From NCBI GenBank assembly GCA_020744225.1, contig JAGMWG010000006.1, forward strand, positions 434,001 to 498,000: a stretch of DNA of 64,000 nt, read 5' to 3'. A program made the translations under genes and the position numbers. The notes beneath the pieces were generated by a model, which worked only from the letters and a program-made list of their open reading frames with translations, did not search any database and was not told the origin of the DNA. The DNA comes from Paraphoma chrysanthemicola (lineage: Eukaryota; Ascomycota; Dothideomycetes; Pleosporales; Phaeosphaeriaceae). Numbering within the stretch: the stretch's first letter is position 1; the number at the start of each line of letters is the position of its first letter. Positions 11,029 to 22,604 of the stretch are shown piece by piece.

Positions 11029-12799
11029 GACTTTGGAACTGTGTATGAAATCCCGGGCTTGAAGGGGTGCGACATGCTTTACTAGCGATATTTCATAGCA
11101 TATTCAAAACACGAACAGAAACACGCGTTAGGCACATTTATTCTGATCCCAATATTTCACCACTCTCTGCCATGTGTTGAGCTCTTAGATGACTGTTGAG
11201 AATTACAGCATTGACATGCTCCAAGCAACATAGGGCATACTGGGCGCTTGTAAGCTTATCGAAACTCCTGTATCATCAGACATTTCTGTCGCTGCTTTGA
11301 GAAATAACGGTCGGCATGTCTATTATACATGTACCTTTCGAACAGTTCGACTGCACCAGAGTCTGTACTATCGTCATGGTTCACCCGCCCTTGTGTTCGA
11401 CGTCTTCCGTTTTCCTTTCTCGCTGTGCTACGCGCTTCCCTCAACGGAATATAAATACCCTTCGGTCCTACCAATAGTTCTTCTTTACTCTACATTATCA
11501 TCTTTCTCTAAGAGGTTCAAAATAAGGCAGATTCCGATCGATGTGCTGGCTGTTCTTTGCTCTGCTTCGCGAAGTCAAACTCAAATACGCATGAGAACAG
11601 AGTCATTGTGTTTGCGTTCATCTTTGAGAGTCAATGACGTAGGCACACATCGCTTGTGTTGTTTGCATTCAGATATGACGTATTCTAGAATATGGCAACG
11701 GAGACTCTGCATGTGTCGCTTATATGCAATCCGCGTAGAACTTGAAGTGATGCCTGTCCTTGTGCATGAGTAAATGAGTTGCGTTCACCACAAATATTTA
11801 ACACAGAAGTGTACTTCCTCTGTGTAAGATAGCAAGAAATATATATCTTCTCACGCTGTGTTCGTTTCTTCTCTACTACTCTAGCATGTATTACACGACT
11901 CACCAAAAACGTCGTTAGATGGGACAATGCCTGTTGGGCCCTCCACCACAAAGGTGGTGAAGCACGCCCTATGTTTCCAAATGCCACCATCATAATGCCA
12001 TGTCTTTTGTTGGGGAGTGTCGAGAAAGTCGTTGTAATACTTGTCATGTCTTTCTAGAAAGGAGTGGCCTTCGGGTGGAGACAATGGAGTGAACATCGAG
12101 CTTTCACAAACAGGACGATTTGAGTGGTCGAAATCACAACTGTATCACATATCTTGAATTTGGGGCACGGTCAGGAAATTATCATCATAAGCAGGTTTGT
12201 ACATTATATCGCTTAATACTTCTGTGGAAGTGAGGAGAGGAGTTTCTTCCGACCAAGTTGAAGATTGAAACCCATTAGGTTAGTCAGCCGTATGGGACAA
12301 CCTGAAAAGAATAAAGCCGTCTTGTTTATTGGTGGGATATGCCAATCCCACAATTTATCTATAAGACATTGGAATGCGTCGAGTTTTCGATCCCCCACAA
12401 ATTTAGGGTTGAATGAGTTACGAGATGCATCATTTGGTGGTCGGGATGTGCGGCCGATCTGGTTGTATTTGATCATTGCGTTTGTGTTATACCCCAGCAC
12501 CTGCGAGCTTTGCTGCATGGGCGTCCAATCTTCGCTAGTATGGCTATGAGGCTAGCTTGAATACGGCTGAAGAGAGCCGAGCGCAGATTTGCCGCTCCAG
12601 AGCACTACAATATGTGATGATCCTGCTGAGGTTCGGAGAGCAGACGACTAGATCGAAAGGTCCAGGTTGGATCCTTCAGGCTTTGGGGTAGAAGGCTCGT
12701 GAAACTGCTGAAAGTGCACCAATGCAGCTTCCCACGACTCTACCGGCGAACCACAGCATGTGGCTCCTTGCTTAGGTGAGACTAAATTTATGATCATCG
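11029..12799. other. gene-poor stretch with coding-like fragments of unknown origin
   Basis: Reading frames on the reverse strand at 11881-12096 (71 codons, with YYNDFLDTPQQKTWHYDGG) and 12213-12518 (101 codons, with FVGDRKLDAFQCLIDKLWDW) have protein-like composition. I cannot link them into one phased exon chain or name a family. They could be the remains of one reverse-strand gene. The rest is AT-rich and has no other candidate. Confidence 0.35.
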
Positions 12800-14182
12800 T
12801 CAAATACGCCTGCAAATCGAAGGTTGACGATAATCCCCGAAGGGTCCCACTAGCTTGATGCGATCAGCATGGCATTTTGCTTGGGCCTGTCGCACAAACA
12901 TACCTTCTGCCTCATAGTGCTTCTTGCATCGGTTACAGAAGTGAAGCAGGCCCCAGCTTCCGTAATCTATAAACTGTAAAGACTGAACGACCTGGGAAGC
13001 AGACGGCCTATCTATGGGACGTTCTTCAAGTAGCCCTTGGCCAAGCAGAACGTCTCGACCAAGTCTGGACAAACCGAGGTATTGTGGAAGGTTTCCATCT
13101 GTAGCACATGTATCCAATGTCTCGTAGAAGGGTCCTGAGAGTATTCCTTCACTAAAGGAGCCAGGCTCAAGCGCTTCGAGAATCTCAATATACACGCATC
13201 CCAAAGAAAAGATATCTGACTTAGAGTTTCGGCTTGCTCCCCTCGCAACCTCCGGCGCGCAATAACGCTTTGTCATGCCCTGCACTATTCCTGTAGTTGT
13301 ACTCTGACCGGTATCTCCAAAGTCATATGACAGACCGAAATCTGTGTACATAACATCTCCACGGTGGATGAGGATGTTCTGAGGCTTAATGTCCTTGTGC
13401 CTGATGGTCTGTCGGTGCATAAAAGCAAGGCCAGAGGCAAGACATCCGAAACTTTTCCACAGAATGTGACACTGGAATGACCAAGATGCCGCTCCTATAC
13501 CAGCATCTCGGAAGTCTTGCAAGAAACTCGCCAGATCTCCACCATCTGCGACAGGATCAAGGATGATGGCTAATTCTCTCTTGACGATGTACGTTGCATG
13601 GACACGCACGATGTGATGGTGCGCTGCTAGCCTCTTCATGATTTGAACCTCATCTCTAAGTCTCTGTTTCGCGTGCGTGAGGTTCCTTGTATGCACGTTC
13701 CGAAAAATCTTTCGTGCATATACTCTGCCAGTATGAACGTCTTCGACCTTTTCTACACTTGCACTTCCGCCATGGCCGAGGTTTTTCAGAAGCTTATATG
13801 GTACAAGAGACTCGCTTGGTGTGTTCGTGTCGTTCAAGTCCAAATTATCACCAGCGTTGATGAAGATCGGCATTTCTCCAGCAAAATCGCCGTTCTCACT
13901 GGAGAGCCATCCTCCTTGAGGCTTGGACATCTTAGGAAACGCGTGAAATGTGTTGTTGTGAGATGTCGCTGCTACGGCTGAGGCTGTGTTCCCGCAATGC
14001 GTTTTGAAGCACGGTATTCTCATCCACAGTCCGTTGATCAATAGAGAGACAACGGTAAGGGACTTCATAAACTTGCATAGCCAGAATGGCTTAGGAACTG
14101 CTGTAACAGTCGGAAATACTGAGATGTCATCAAAAGAACGTGGTAATCTGCGTTGTGGTTCGAGGCTGAGGCAGACAGCCAA
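12800..14182 (-). CDS. Ser/Thr protein kinase, intronless, orphan type
   Basis: This is a single-exon protein kinase of 460 residues if translated from 14182, or 376 from the internal ATG at 13930 (MSKPQGG). The second start is more likely, because the first 84 residues look non-conserved and carry a stray hydrophobic patch. All catalytic elements are present (numbering from 14182): Gly-rich loop GHGGSASV (136-143), ATP-anchoring Lys158 in YARKIF, Glu178 of helix C, catalytic loop HKDIKPQN (262-269, with Lys replacing the usual Arg of HRD), DFG (281-283), CAPE (308-311) and DIFSLG (323-328). After the kinase fold comes a Cys/His-containing tail (CNRCKKHYEAEG) of unknown role. The gene resembles the lineage-expanded stand-alone kinases of Dothideomycetes rather than a named cell-cycle or MAPK family. 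It sits alone in gene-poor DNA. No substrate can be inferred. Confidence 0.85.
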   Translation of the reverse strand: MAVCLSLEPQRRLPRSFDDISVFPTVTAVPKPFWLCKFMKSLTVVSLLINGLWMRIPCFKTHCGNTASAVAATSHNNTFHAFPKMSKPQGGWLSSENGDFAGEMPIFINAGDNLDLNDTNTPSESLVPYKLLKNLGHGGSASVEKVEDVHTGRVYARKIFRNVHTRNLTHAKQRLRDEVQIMKRLAAHHHIVRVHATYIVKRELAIILDPVADGGDLASFLQDFRDAGIGAASWSFQCHILWKSFGCLASGLAFMHRQTIRHKDIKPQNILIHRGDVMYTDFGLSYDFGDTGQSTTTGIVQGMTKRYCAPEVARGASRNSKSDIFSLGCVYIEILEALEPGSFSEGILSGPFYETLDTCATDGNLPQYLGLSRLGRDVLLGQGLLEERPIDRPSASQVVQSLQFIDYGSWGLLHFCNRCKKHYEAEGMFVRQAQAKCHADRIKLVGPFGDYRQPSICRRI

Positions 14183-17172
14183 GTCGTGCCGTGCTAAGTG
14201 TCATGCTTGATTGGAGTGACAAGCGAACATGCAGCCACCAATCAACCCATCGCAGCTCAGAACAGCTCTGTCTACATCCTTGCATTGTGAGTGCAGGGGA
14301 TGGCATACGCGACGGACGCCGACACAGTGAAAGAATTGTCTTGTAGGCCAATTCGGCGAAGCGCAAATGGAGCACATCGAAGGACTTCAACAGAGTAAGA
14401 CGAATGGCAGCAAAGGGTTCATGGCTCGCAGCTGGACGTTATATTGCGAAAGCATGCCGGGTGAGTCGAAGGTCCTGAAAATGAGGTAGAGAAGGAAGGA
14501 ACGTAGGACCACCGAGAAGCAGCTAGTCTGGCCACGGAGACACTAGAGCTTGCACGTGATTACTCATATTAACCCTCCATTAACACCTCCCAGGTACAGT
14601 ATTTATGTATGAGGAGGAGAAGTGGTTGATTATTTGGCAGCTTGGCTCAGGTACGTTGATAGTCAGGAGTCCTGCGGATATTCCTCATCTCCCCCGATCA
14701 GCAATTGTGAATCTTCTTATGCATGCCCGAAAGTATCCTTACGAATGTGGAGATCAGCCACGTCGAGCCCTGAAGCATCTTTCACATCTAGTATGGGCTG
14801 CGACTGAAATTACCAGGAGTGTCATTGCTGCATGGTGCCCGTCATCTCATTCCTCGCGTTTGCGTCGACAGTACGTGTGACAAGATTGCATTATCCATTA
14901 CTGTCTACGTCGAAAGCCCTGGCAGTTTCTTGGACGTCAGAGTGATTGATTTGTACTAGCTGGCTGAGGCTATTCATACTACGCACCGCGCCTCCGCATT
15001 TTCTGCCATTGTGAGATGGTGGCAAGTCCCTGTCAGCCTCTTGAGCAAGCGTTACAGTCTTGCTTCACGTCCCTTGTTTTGAATCCAGTGGCATGTTCCT
15101 TCTGTCCCCCATGCTAACGTACTTCTAACTTAGGCTGCAGGCCCCGGGGTGCGTTGAGTCCAAGCTCTTGTGGTTTTTTTCAACCGAAGTCTCGGAACGA
15201 TTCTAATCGTACACGTCCCTTGTCGACGTTACATTGCTCGAAGGGACCTGCGTAGTGGATAGCACTGACTTCTCCTTAAGTCGTCCGTCGAATTTCCTCG
15301 ACCCGGAGTAATGATATACGTATTCTGCCTTGCCATGGCTAGCATGGAGCCTTTCCATCGACGGCAAAGAGCCGAGCATTCGTAGAATGTTGCACTGGCA
15401 GAGAAGGCGGAGCAAATTCGAATTTCGGTGACGCGTGTTGTATGATGAGAAAATGTTTATCGTTCGGGCCCCAGCAATGCATGGTAGCGGTTGGTTGCAT
15501 TTGCTGCTGCCTGAACTCGGAACATTCGTGTGGGTCCCATTCGTAAAGGCATCTCGTCTCTAGCACTAGCACTGACGTTCCGCGCGCAGCCACATATATC
15601 CGCCTCTGGGTATGCCTTGGTGTTGTGATCAAAATGCGGCCCGGAAGTCATTATACAGGAGCATGGCGGACGATTTCCGTGCGAAGAGCTGCGAGACGAT
15701 GTCCAGGGTCGTGCGTAGAACCAAACGAGGTTTACCGGGAACAAAGAGATCGACAAGCGCTAGCATCCAGCAAGCGATCTGAATGATGAGTAGCGCAGCG
15801 ATGCACATGCGGAAGGACGACTCTTTGGCCATGACGGAAGGGAGCTTGATTGTTTGTAGTGACAGTTACAGATAGCAAAAGAAAATAGGTACTTGTACTC
15901 TGAGAATTGCGATGGCTGGCGTGAGCAGACTTCACTTAAGTGGGGCGTGAAGTCGATATACATGAAGTCGGTGTGAATGCCATGTTGGCATCTTCTGTCT
16001 TGGTATTAGTGTGCTAATTGTAGACAACCCCTCTTGTTAATATCGAACAAAGTGGCCTTTGTGTCACGCACGCCTCCCTCACATTGCGATTGTATGAAAC
16101 GGACAACGCCGCCTGTCTCATGTGCCTCACGGCGTTGGCAGATCGGGCATTGATGTCGCGACGGTGTCGAGGCACGGCGGAGGCGATGCTGCAGGAGGGG
16201 TCTCGAGCGCACCTGCATGCTTAGCAGGCGGCTAATTCAAATGTGGCTAGCTTCGAGGCTGACAGATTCTGCGCGGGGATGGACCCCTCCCAGACTGCTG
16301 ACTTCACAACGACAAGCATCACGACCAGAAACCTTGTTTGGACCAAGCGCGGTCCCGAGTTGTGTAGTTGTTCCGGAGATCCTCCAACAATTCCACAGCA
16401 ATGGCGGCGCGTAGCACGCAATTGCTAGCGCCATAGCGACACTTCTGGCAACGCGACCGAGACCCAGCCGCGGCTCCAGCCGAAAATGGCCAGATCCTCC
16501 ACACTCCCTAATCGATAGCATGCGCTCTCCCACCAACGCTTCGGATCGCGTTCCGTGAACACCAGCCGCACTATGACGGCTGACTCTCAGCCTGGACCCA
16601 TGCTATCAATGGCGCTGGTTTGACGGCGTGGTCTAGTAACTTAGGCTTCACCCACACGTGAAACCTCGAATCGGAGCGAAATGTTTGCACCGAACTCGGG
16701 TTCACAGGCGTCGTAATCCGTTGCAAGGCAACTTCAATGGTTGCAAGGCAGATTCAATCATTGTGTCACTCCCGCATGGATTCCAGGTGTCGCAGCAGTA
16801 TCGTGTGTACGTTGAGCAAACAATGGCAGCCGATCAAATCCAAGGCCGCAAGCAGAAGGCGTACAAAGACACGAGCTGCCACGCGAATATTGCCCACCAT
16901 CGCGCAACGCAAACGTCTAGCCGCGCTGACTTACCCCCAAGGTATGTATTTCTCCGGTACTCTACCCATTCGTGGAGTTGTCTAGTTCCCATCATGTGTA
17001 AACCCTACGGTTCCTGCCCAGTTCGGTTAGTGAGCTGCTGCGGGCGTGCAGTCCAGAACGCGCCACGAACAATTGCTCTATCGTACATGAACTTGCGAAA
17101 TCCCTCGACGCCGGCGGCAGTTCAGTCTCGTCAACTTGAAGCTCCTCCGTTCTGCCGCTCGTCTCATTAACC
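14183..17172. other. gene-poor stretch, possible membrane-protein remnant
   Basis: This is 3 kb with no complete gene. On the reverse strand, 15832-15632 encodes a hydrophobic helix followed by LFVPGKPRLVLRTTLDIVS, which resembles the C-terminal region of large fungal multi-pass membrane proteins (DUF3433-like). The continuation is broken over three frames between 15630 and 15200, so a decayed gene is possible. A 20-base tandem duplication is present at 16721-16760. The forward frame at 16658-17170 has no recognisable feature. Confidence 0.35.
16721..16760. repeat. 20-base tandem duplication
   Basis: Two adjacent 20-base units (16721-16740 and 16741-16760) start with the same ten bases, TTGCAAGGCA, and differ at a few positions in the second half. 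They lie about 410 bases upstream of the aim6-like gene. The role is unknown, and it is most likely a recent slippage product. Confidence 0.7.
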
Positions 17173-18542
17173 ATGGACCAGGAAAAGAAATCAGAAATCG
17201 TCGTGTCGGTGCGACCGGTGTACTTCAGGATGGACAGTGCTGACTCGCAAACCCCGAAGAAGTTCCGAGATGATTCGGATGATGAGACAGGCAGTCAGAT
17301 TTCAAGCGCGGTCAGCCTGGAGGAATTGGAGTCAGGGAGGAGCACTCCGAAGTGGTATCGCCGTGGTGGGACAAGATCATTTGCGCAACGTTGGGCAGGC
17401 CTCCGATCATCATGTCTCTGCAATTCGACCGCTTCGAAGAGGACTCGAGGACAACAGTGGTGCCGATGGATTGCCATAGGGTTCGCTGTTCTAGGGATCT
17501 TTGGTGTTATTGCTGGAGTGTATGACAGTCGAAACCGATTCGTCGTTCACCTTGACTGACAGCGACCAGGATATACGTCTCTTTCGTCGGCACATTGATA
17601 GCCCGCCTATCACCACCAACACCTTACAGTGGACTCGAGCACATCGTCAGTACTTGGAAAGAGCCTGATGCGAATGGCGCTTTCAAGTACGAGTGGAGGG
17701 ATGACTTCAGCCGCGACATCGTACCCAAGAACTGTCATTCCCACAATGATTACTGGCGCCGCGTTCCAGTATACCAGGCTCTTGCAGCTGGCTGTTCGAG
17801 CATCGAAGCAGATGTTTGGTTGACCGACGACAAGGATCTGCGAGTGGGCCACTCATTGAAGTCTACCACGCAATACCGAACATTACAAAGCCTATATCTC
17901 GACCCACTCGCCAACATCTTTGAAAGCCGCAACGTCAGCACAGCATCAACATCCGATAAGGAGATCGGCGTCTTCGACTCTGATCCGAACACATCCATCA
18001 TCCTCCTGATTGACATGAAGGCTGACGGCCATGCCATCTGGCCCGTCCTCCAAGCTCAGCTGCGGTCATTCCGTGATAAGAATTGGCTTACGTACTTTGA
18101 CGGCAAGGCCATACACAAAGGACCGCTAACCATCGTCGGTAGCGGCCGCACTCCTTTCGAACTCGTGCAACAAAACTCCACAGACCGCTTCATCTTCTAC
18201 GACGCACCACTGCGATCCATCTCGGAGCCACAATTCACATTCTTCAACTCTTACTATGCGAGCGCAAACCTGAAAGCCGCAGTCGGTGGACTGTGGTGGG
18301 GCAAGTTATACCCAAAACAAATCGAGACGATGAAGCAGCAGATTGCTGCTGCCAAAGCAAAGGGACTCAAGAGCAGGTACTGGGACACGCCGGCGTGGCC
18401 CATTAGCACACGGGATAGCGTGTGGGCGAAGTTGATGGAGCTGGGTGTGGGCGTGCTGAATGTCGATGATCTTGCGAGTGCGACGAGATGGAATTGGGAC
18501 TTCTGCGTGGTTGCAGGGATTAAGCTGTGTGGGAGGAGTTGA
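17173..18542 (+). CDS. aim6: Aim6-like membrane-anchored PLC-like phosphodiesterase
   Basis: The protein belongs to the Aim6 (altered inheritance of mitochondria 6) family, whose fold is a PLC/glycerophosphodiester phosphodiesterase-like TIM barrel. The substrate is not known. Two exons (17173-17519, 17570-18542; a 50-base intron with donor GTATGA and acceptor ACCAG) give 439 residues. Residues 1-95 are polar and probably cytosolic. A transmembrane helix follows (WIAIGFAVLGIFGVIAGVIY, about 99-118) that exists only after splicing. The catalytic-type pocket is visible: CHSHNDYW (His172, His174, Asn175, Asp176) and EADVW (Glu195, Asp197), plus RVGHS and the downstream DMKADG strand. The C-terminal barrel strand is GVGVLNVDDLA. 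The arrangement predicts a type II membrane enzyme facing a lumen or the outside. It is convergent with the flavin oxidase at 18903. Confidence 0.88.
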
Positions 18543-18902
18543 GGGCACGAAAGCAAGAAATGAAAATAACGAATAGACACGAACAAAAAATATGATAACG
18601 TTCAGATGACAAATGATATGGCCTTGAGCTGGAGTTTGAAGCTACTCCATTCATGTAAAACTACCCTATACAAATCCGATAACAAGCATAAGAACAGTAC
18701 TATGTAGCTGGGGCAACAGATGCTCTGCGCTAACATCTCGTTGCCTTGCTGAAGGAACGGCGTTCGTTAGCTGAAACAGTCCATTAGACCTCTCACGTGC
18801 ATACAATGTCTATGCTACACACTCCACACGAAGTCACTCTCACGATCCCAGAGACCTCGAGTCTTCTCTTCTTTTCAGCAGACATACCTACCTGCTAGCA
18901 CA
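18543..18902. other. intergenic between convergent genes
   Basis: These 360 bases lie between two stop codons and should hold both 3'-UTRs. No further gene is seen. Confidence 0.6.
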
Positions 18903-20438
18903 TCAAGATAGCTTAAACCCCCCACTCACCGCCTTCTGAAAGAACCCCATCGGATCATACTTCTCACTAACAGCCCGCAATTCCCTCCTCACCTCATCTC
19001 CATACGACGCGACCGGATCCTGTCCCGGAAACGCATAATTCATATAAACATACCGATGCAACTGTCCCATCTCTCGCGCCGCCTGTTGGATCCGATCAAG
19101 CGTGTCCTTACTAGCTTGAATAACCATATCATCGTCCTTGGGATCCGTCCACGAGACGTACAAGAGGAAGAGCACCAACGGGCCATCTTCTGGGCTGATG
19201 CCGAGAGAGTTGCGCCCGGCACCGATGGTAAGGAGGGAAGTGGGATATGGTTCGTATGTTGCTGCGAAGACGAGTTCGGCAGCGGATCTGAGGGCTTCGT
19301 AGCCTGTGTAGAAGTTGTCGAGGGATATTTTTAGAACAGCGGGGGAGGCTTTGAGGGTTGTTGTAAGGTAGATTACGCTATGGGCGGCGAGTTAGCTGGC
19401 TGCCATACATGGTGTGTGTTGAGTGGTGGATGATACCGTTTGTTGTACTCGGACTGAGCAGATTGCTCATTCGCCATATCAGACACGGTGCCGATGCGAA
19501 GCGTATCAACTTGTGGGACCCGCGGCTCGATATCCGTAAACGCAGCAAACGCTTCTGGCTTCTCTGGCTTGGTGTATGTTGGATCGTTCATGCACTTGAT
19601 ACCACCGACTTGATGTGCGTAACCGATATTGATCCGCACTTGCGCTTTTGGATCAGGATTACTGTTGAGGTACTCGGCAAGATGGTCGAGCTGCTGCGGG
19701 AAGCTTTGCGGAAAGTACATGAATCTGCCGCCCCACATTTTGCCTTGTTTGAAGGTCTTGAAATCGAAGCGCGTGATGATGCCAAAGTTGCTGCCTCCAC
19801 CTCCTTTTAGTGCCTTGAAGAGATCACTGTTATTTTCTGCGTTGGCGCTGACGACGTCGCCATTGGCTAGGGCAACTTCATAATTGACTACATCGTCCAC
19901 AATGAAGCCTCGCTCTGACGAAAAGAACGAGATGCCGCCTATTGGTGAGGTTAGTCAGTAAGCTCCGAACCTAAAGTTGTACTCCGGACTCACCATGGGT
20001 AGCTAGGCCACCGATACCACTCGTGCTTGCTCGAGAGCCGCTCACTGCTAAACCTTCGGGCTCGAGTTGAGCATATACGTTTCCCCACGTCTCGCCTGGC
20101 GCAATGGAGACGAAAGATCGGTCTTCACTGAGTTGTACACCCGTGAATCGGTGCATGTGGATCGTAATGCCTCCTGCCACATTGGCAACGCCTGATGCGG
20201 GCTGCTGGCCTGCACCGCAGACTGCAACTGCAACTGTTTCTGCGATTGGGATTAACTTCTTCAGGATTGCGCTGACTTCCTCCGCGTTCTTCGGAAGCGC
20301 AAACGCGGCTGGCTTCAGGTCGCTTTCGAAAGTGGAGAGGTAGGTGCCGATGACTTTTACATAGTCGTCGCTTTCTGGGAGAACAATAAGGTCTGTAGCG
20401 ATGGTGCTCAAGGCCTCTATAGCCTTTGCGACACTCAT
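18903..20438 (-). CDS. FAD-linked oxidoreductase, BBE-like, without covalent-FAD residues
   Basis: This is an oxygen-dependent FAD oxidase of the PCMH/berberine-bridge type. Three exons (20438-19994, 19938-19437, 19377-18903) give 473 residues, a normal family length. The FAD-binding PCMH domain spans about residues 35-210 (PAAFALPKNAEEVSAILKKL; SIAPGETWGNVYAQLE; GIGGLATHG; GFIVDDVVNYEVALANGDVV; FKALKGGGGSNFGIITRFDF). The substrate domain follows, and the short BBE tail contains NYAFPGQDPVASYG at the C-terminus. The position that is normally RSGGH, with the flavin-linking His, reads VCGAGQQPASGV, and the second usual attachment Cys is also absent, so FAD is probably bound non-covalently. No signal peptide is apparent, so it may be intracellular, unlike many secreted relatives. 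No biosynthetic cluster surrounds it, so the substrate cannot be predicted. Confidence 0.9.
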
Positions 20439-22604
20439 GGAGTCAAATCAAACCGATTGCTATCAGTACTTGGTAGATAGACAAGGAAGCGTACTTCATT
20501 TCGTGGCCGGGGCTGCGAAGCACGTGGATCTGTATATTACGAACGGGGCGTAACCTGCAAGCATAAACAGCATCATGCTGCGAAGTCCTTTGCGGGGTCG
20601 AAAGATGCCTGCACTTAGACTGCGGTCTCCAAAACGCCGTGGTGCTAGCCCTGTGAAGGAGCTGTGCCGCAATGAGCCCAAATTACCCGGGCGCACAGCA
20701 GCGTTCGTGAGGTGTTGTAACGGCGATCATGCAGCCCCGCCTTCACTTACATACGCAAGTAGCATGCAATGCATCACTACCCACCGACGCTGATGATTAG
20801 ATGGTGGCGTGTAGGATGTACGGAACGCGTTAGCGCACCATGATCTCACTACGATCCTTTCCACTGTGCTAGCATTTGCATCATGTGATGGTCGCGCCGT
20901 GTATCTGTACCGCGATGAGGAGTATCGGAATCGAACGCTTGGCGCGAAGGTGGAGAGTTGACGACATGGTCAATGTGACAACGCGACATAGTCCACGAAA
21001 TCGCGGCCATAACCATGCTGCGATCGTTGAGCAGCTCCACTCGATCATCATTGTCGCCAGCAGTGGGCTTGAGGCCACAGAAAGACGCAACTGCCGCAGA
21101 AAGATTCATCCAGCACTAAGCTGAGAGAAAATGAGTGGAGATGGTATACGAAGGCCACTTGCATTAGCATGCGTAAATGCTAAGGAAACCCCAGGACCAT
21201 GAGTTGTGCAGTGGTGTGGGTTCTATTTTGTCCTCATTGATGTCATACTCGATGTTGCTATTATTGAAGATTTTGGTGTCGATGCGATCGTACATTTCGT
21301 AAAAATGTGGGTAGTCTATCGATAGCGATCGTTAAAGCTGGAGTACTGGAGTCAGGTTGCCGATCATCATCCACTTACAGATGGATCACGCAAGCCGGTT
21401 CAGTAACACGCGACCTCTGGACGCGGGGGAACGATTGACAAAAATATTGTTGTGCGAATACGGAAGACACGAGTTCTTTGTTGAATGTGGTGGGTTTGTA
21501 TTGCGAGCGTGCGTGGCAAGACGACCTGGCTGGTGACGTAAGCTTTATTTTTGGTCGGAAGAGCAATGCCGTGATGGCAGGTACGACTACGGGTTGCACA
21601 GGCAGTCCCAATCATGCAGCTTACAGATTACATGGAGACGAAGCTAATTATTATATGAAGGTTGACGTGAACTCTATGCCGTGTGTGAGAACGTGCTGCC
21701 TCATGTTTCTCAGGCACTATGTTTCAGCTACCGATACCATGAATCTGGATGTTCGAGAGCAGTCGTCGAACACGCTCTGCGACACGATAAGAACAATGTT
21801 TCTTTTCACGTCAAGAAGCTCGAAACTGTGGCCAATGGGAAGCAGGTGTAGTATCTCCGCAATGTCTCACATGGACGCATCACGATCAGACTCATCTACA
21901 AGCATTTCTGGGATGGATGTTGGCGAGATCGGATCGGCATCAGGGGTCGCGATCTCCGTGACTGTCGTGTTTGGTGGGTCGTGTGCATTTCGCAGCCAAA
22001 AGGAACACGAAGCACAAGTGGAGCAATGCTCTCATCAGTCGACGTCGTGCGCAATTGTTGGTGGCAGAAAATTGCGGTTGACGGATGGTGTTTGAGGAGG
22101 CGTCGGCGGTGACGAGAGGGCTTGCCCGTGATTTGCCTCAGCGTTCGCTAGCGCAGTTTCATCACTCGGATCCCTGGCTGTGGCTGCCGTTCCTGCAGAA
22201 AGAGGGTCCGGGGGCGCGTTGCCTTTGATTGAAGCAAGAACGTTGAGAGCTCCTGAAAGTCTTTTCTGTTCTCCCTCACTCGTTCGTTCGTCCTTTCTCC
22301 CTCTTTCACGTCTGCATTTGCGCAATTGTGTGCGACCACGAGCTCGACGCTCTCCTTCTCATTGTTTCCTAAATTCGCAATAGACGACCGACGGCTGGCC
22401 TTCGCTCAATCGCTGTCGTTTCCACCCGTCAACCGTATCACAATTGCATCCACGCAGAGAATCGTGCTCGACGCACATTCCACCGGCTTTCTCACCTCCG
22501 CATTCTTTCCAGGAAGCAAGCTTGCATTCCAATTAAGACTCCCGCCGCTTGTTTGACAATTGACGATTGCGTCACACGACCCTTGATAGTGGCTTTCCTC
22601 CCTT
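20439..22604. other. intergenic, no gene supported
   Basis: This is 2.2 kb upstream of both the flavin oxidase (reverse) and the MscS channel (forward). The longest frame (21478-22095, 205 codons, forward) is rich in Ser/Met/Cys with no motif or exon logic. Pyrimidine-rich sequence at 22250-22600 is consistent with the promoter and 5' leader of the channel gene. Confidence 0.5.

Noticed and set aside
16658..17170. 170-codon forward frame just before the aim6-like gene
   Set aside because: Covers the tandem duplication, no conserved features, ends three bases before a real start.
21478..22095. 205-codon forward frame upstream of the MscS gene
   Set aside because: No motif, composition unlike a protein, no splice logic; likely chance.
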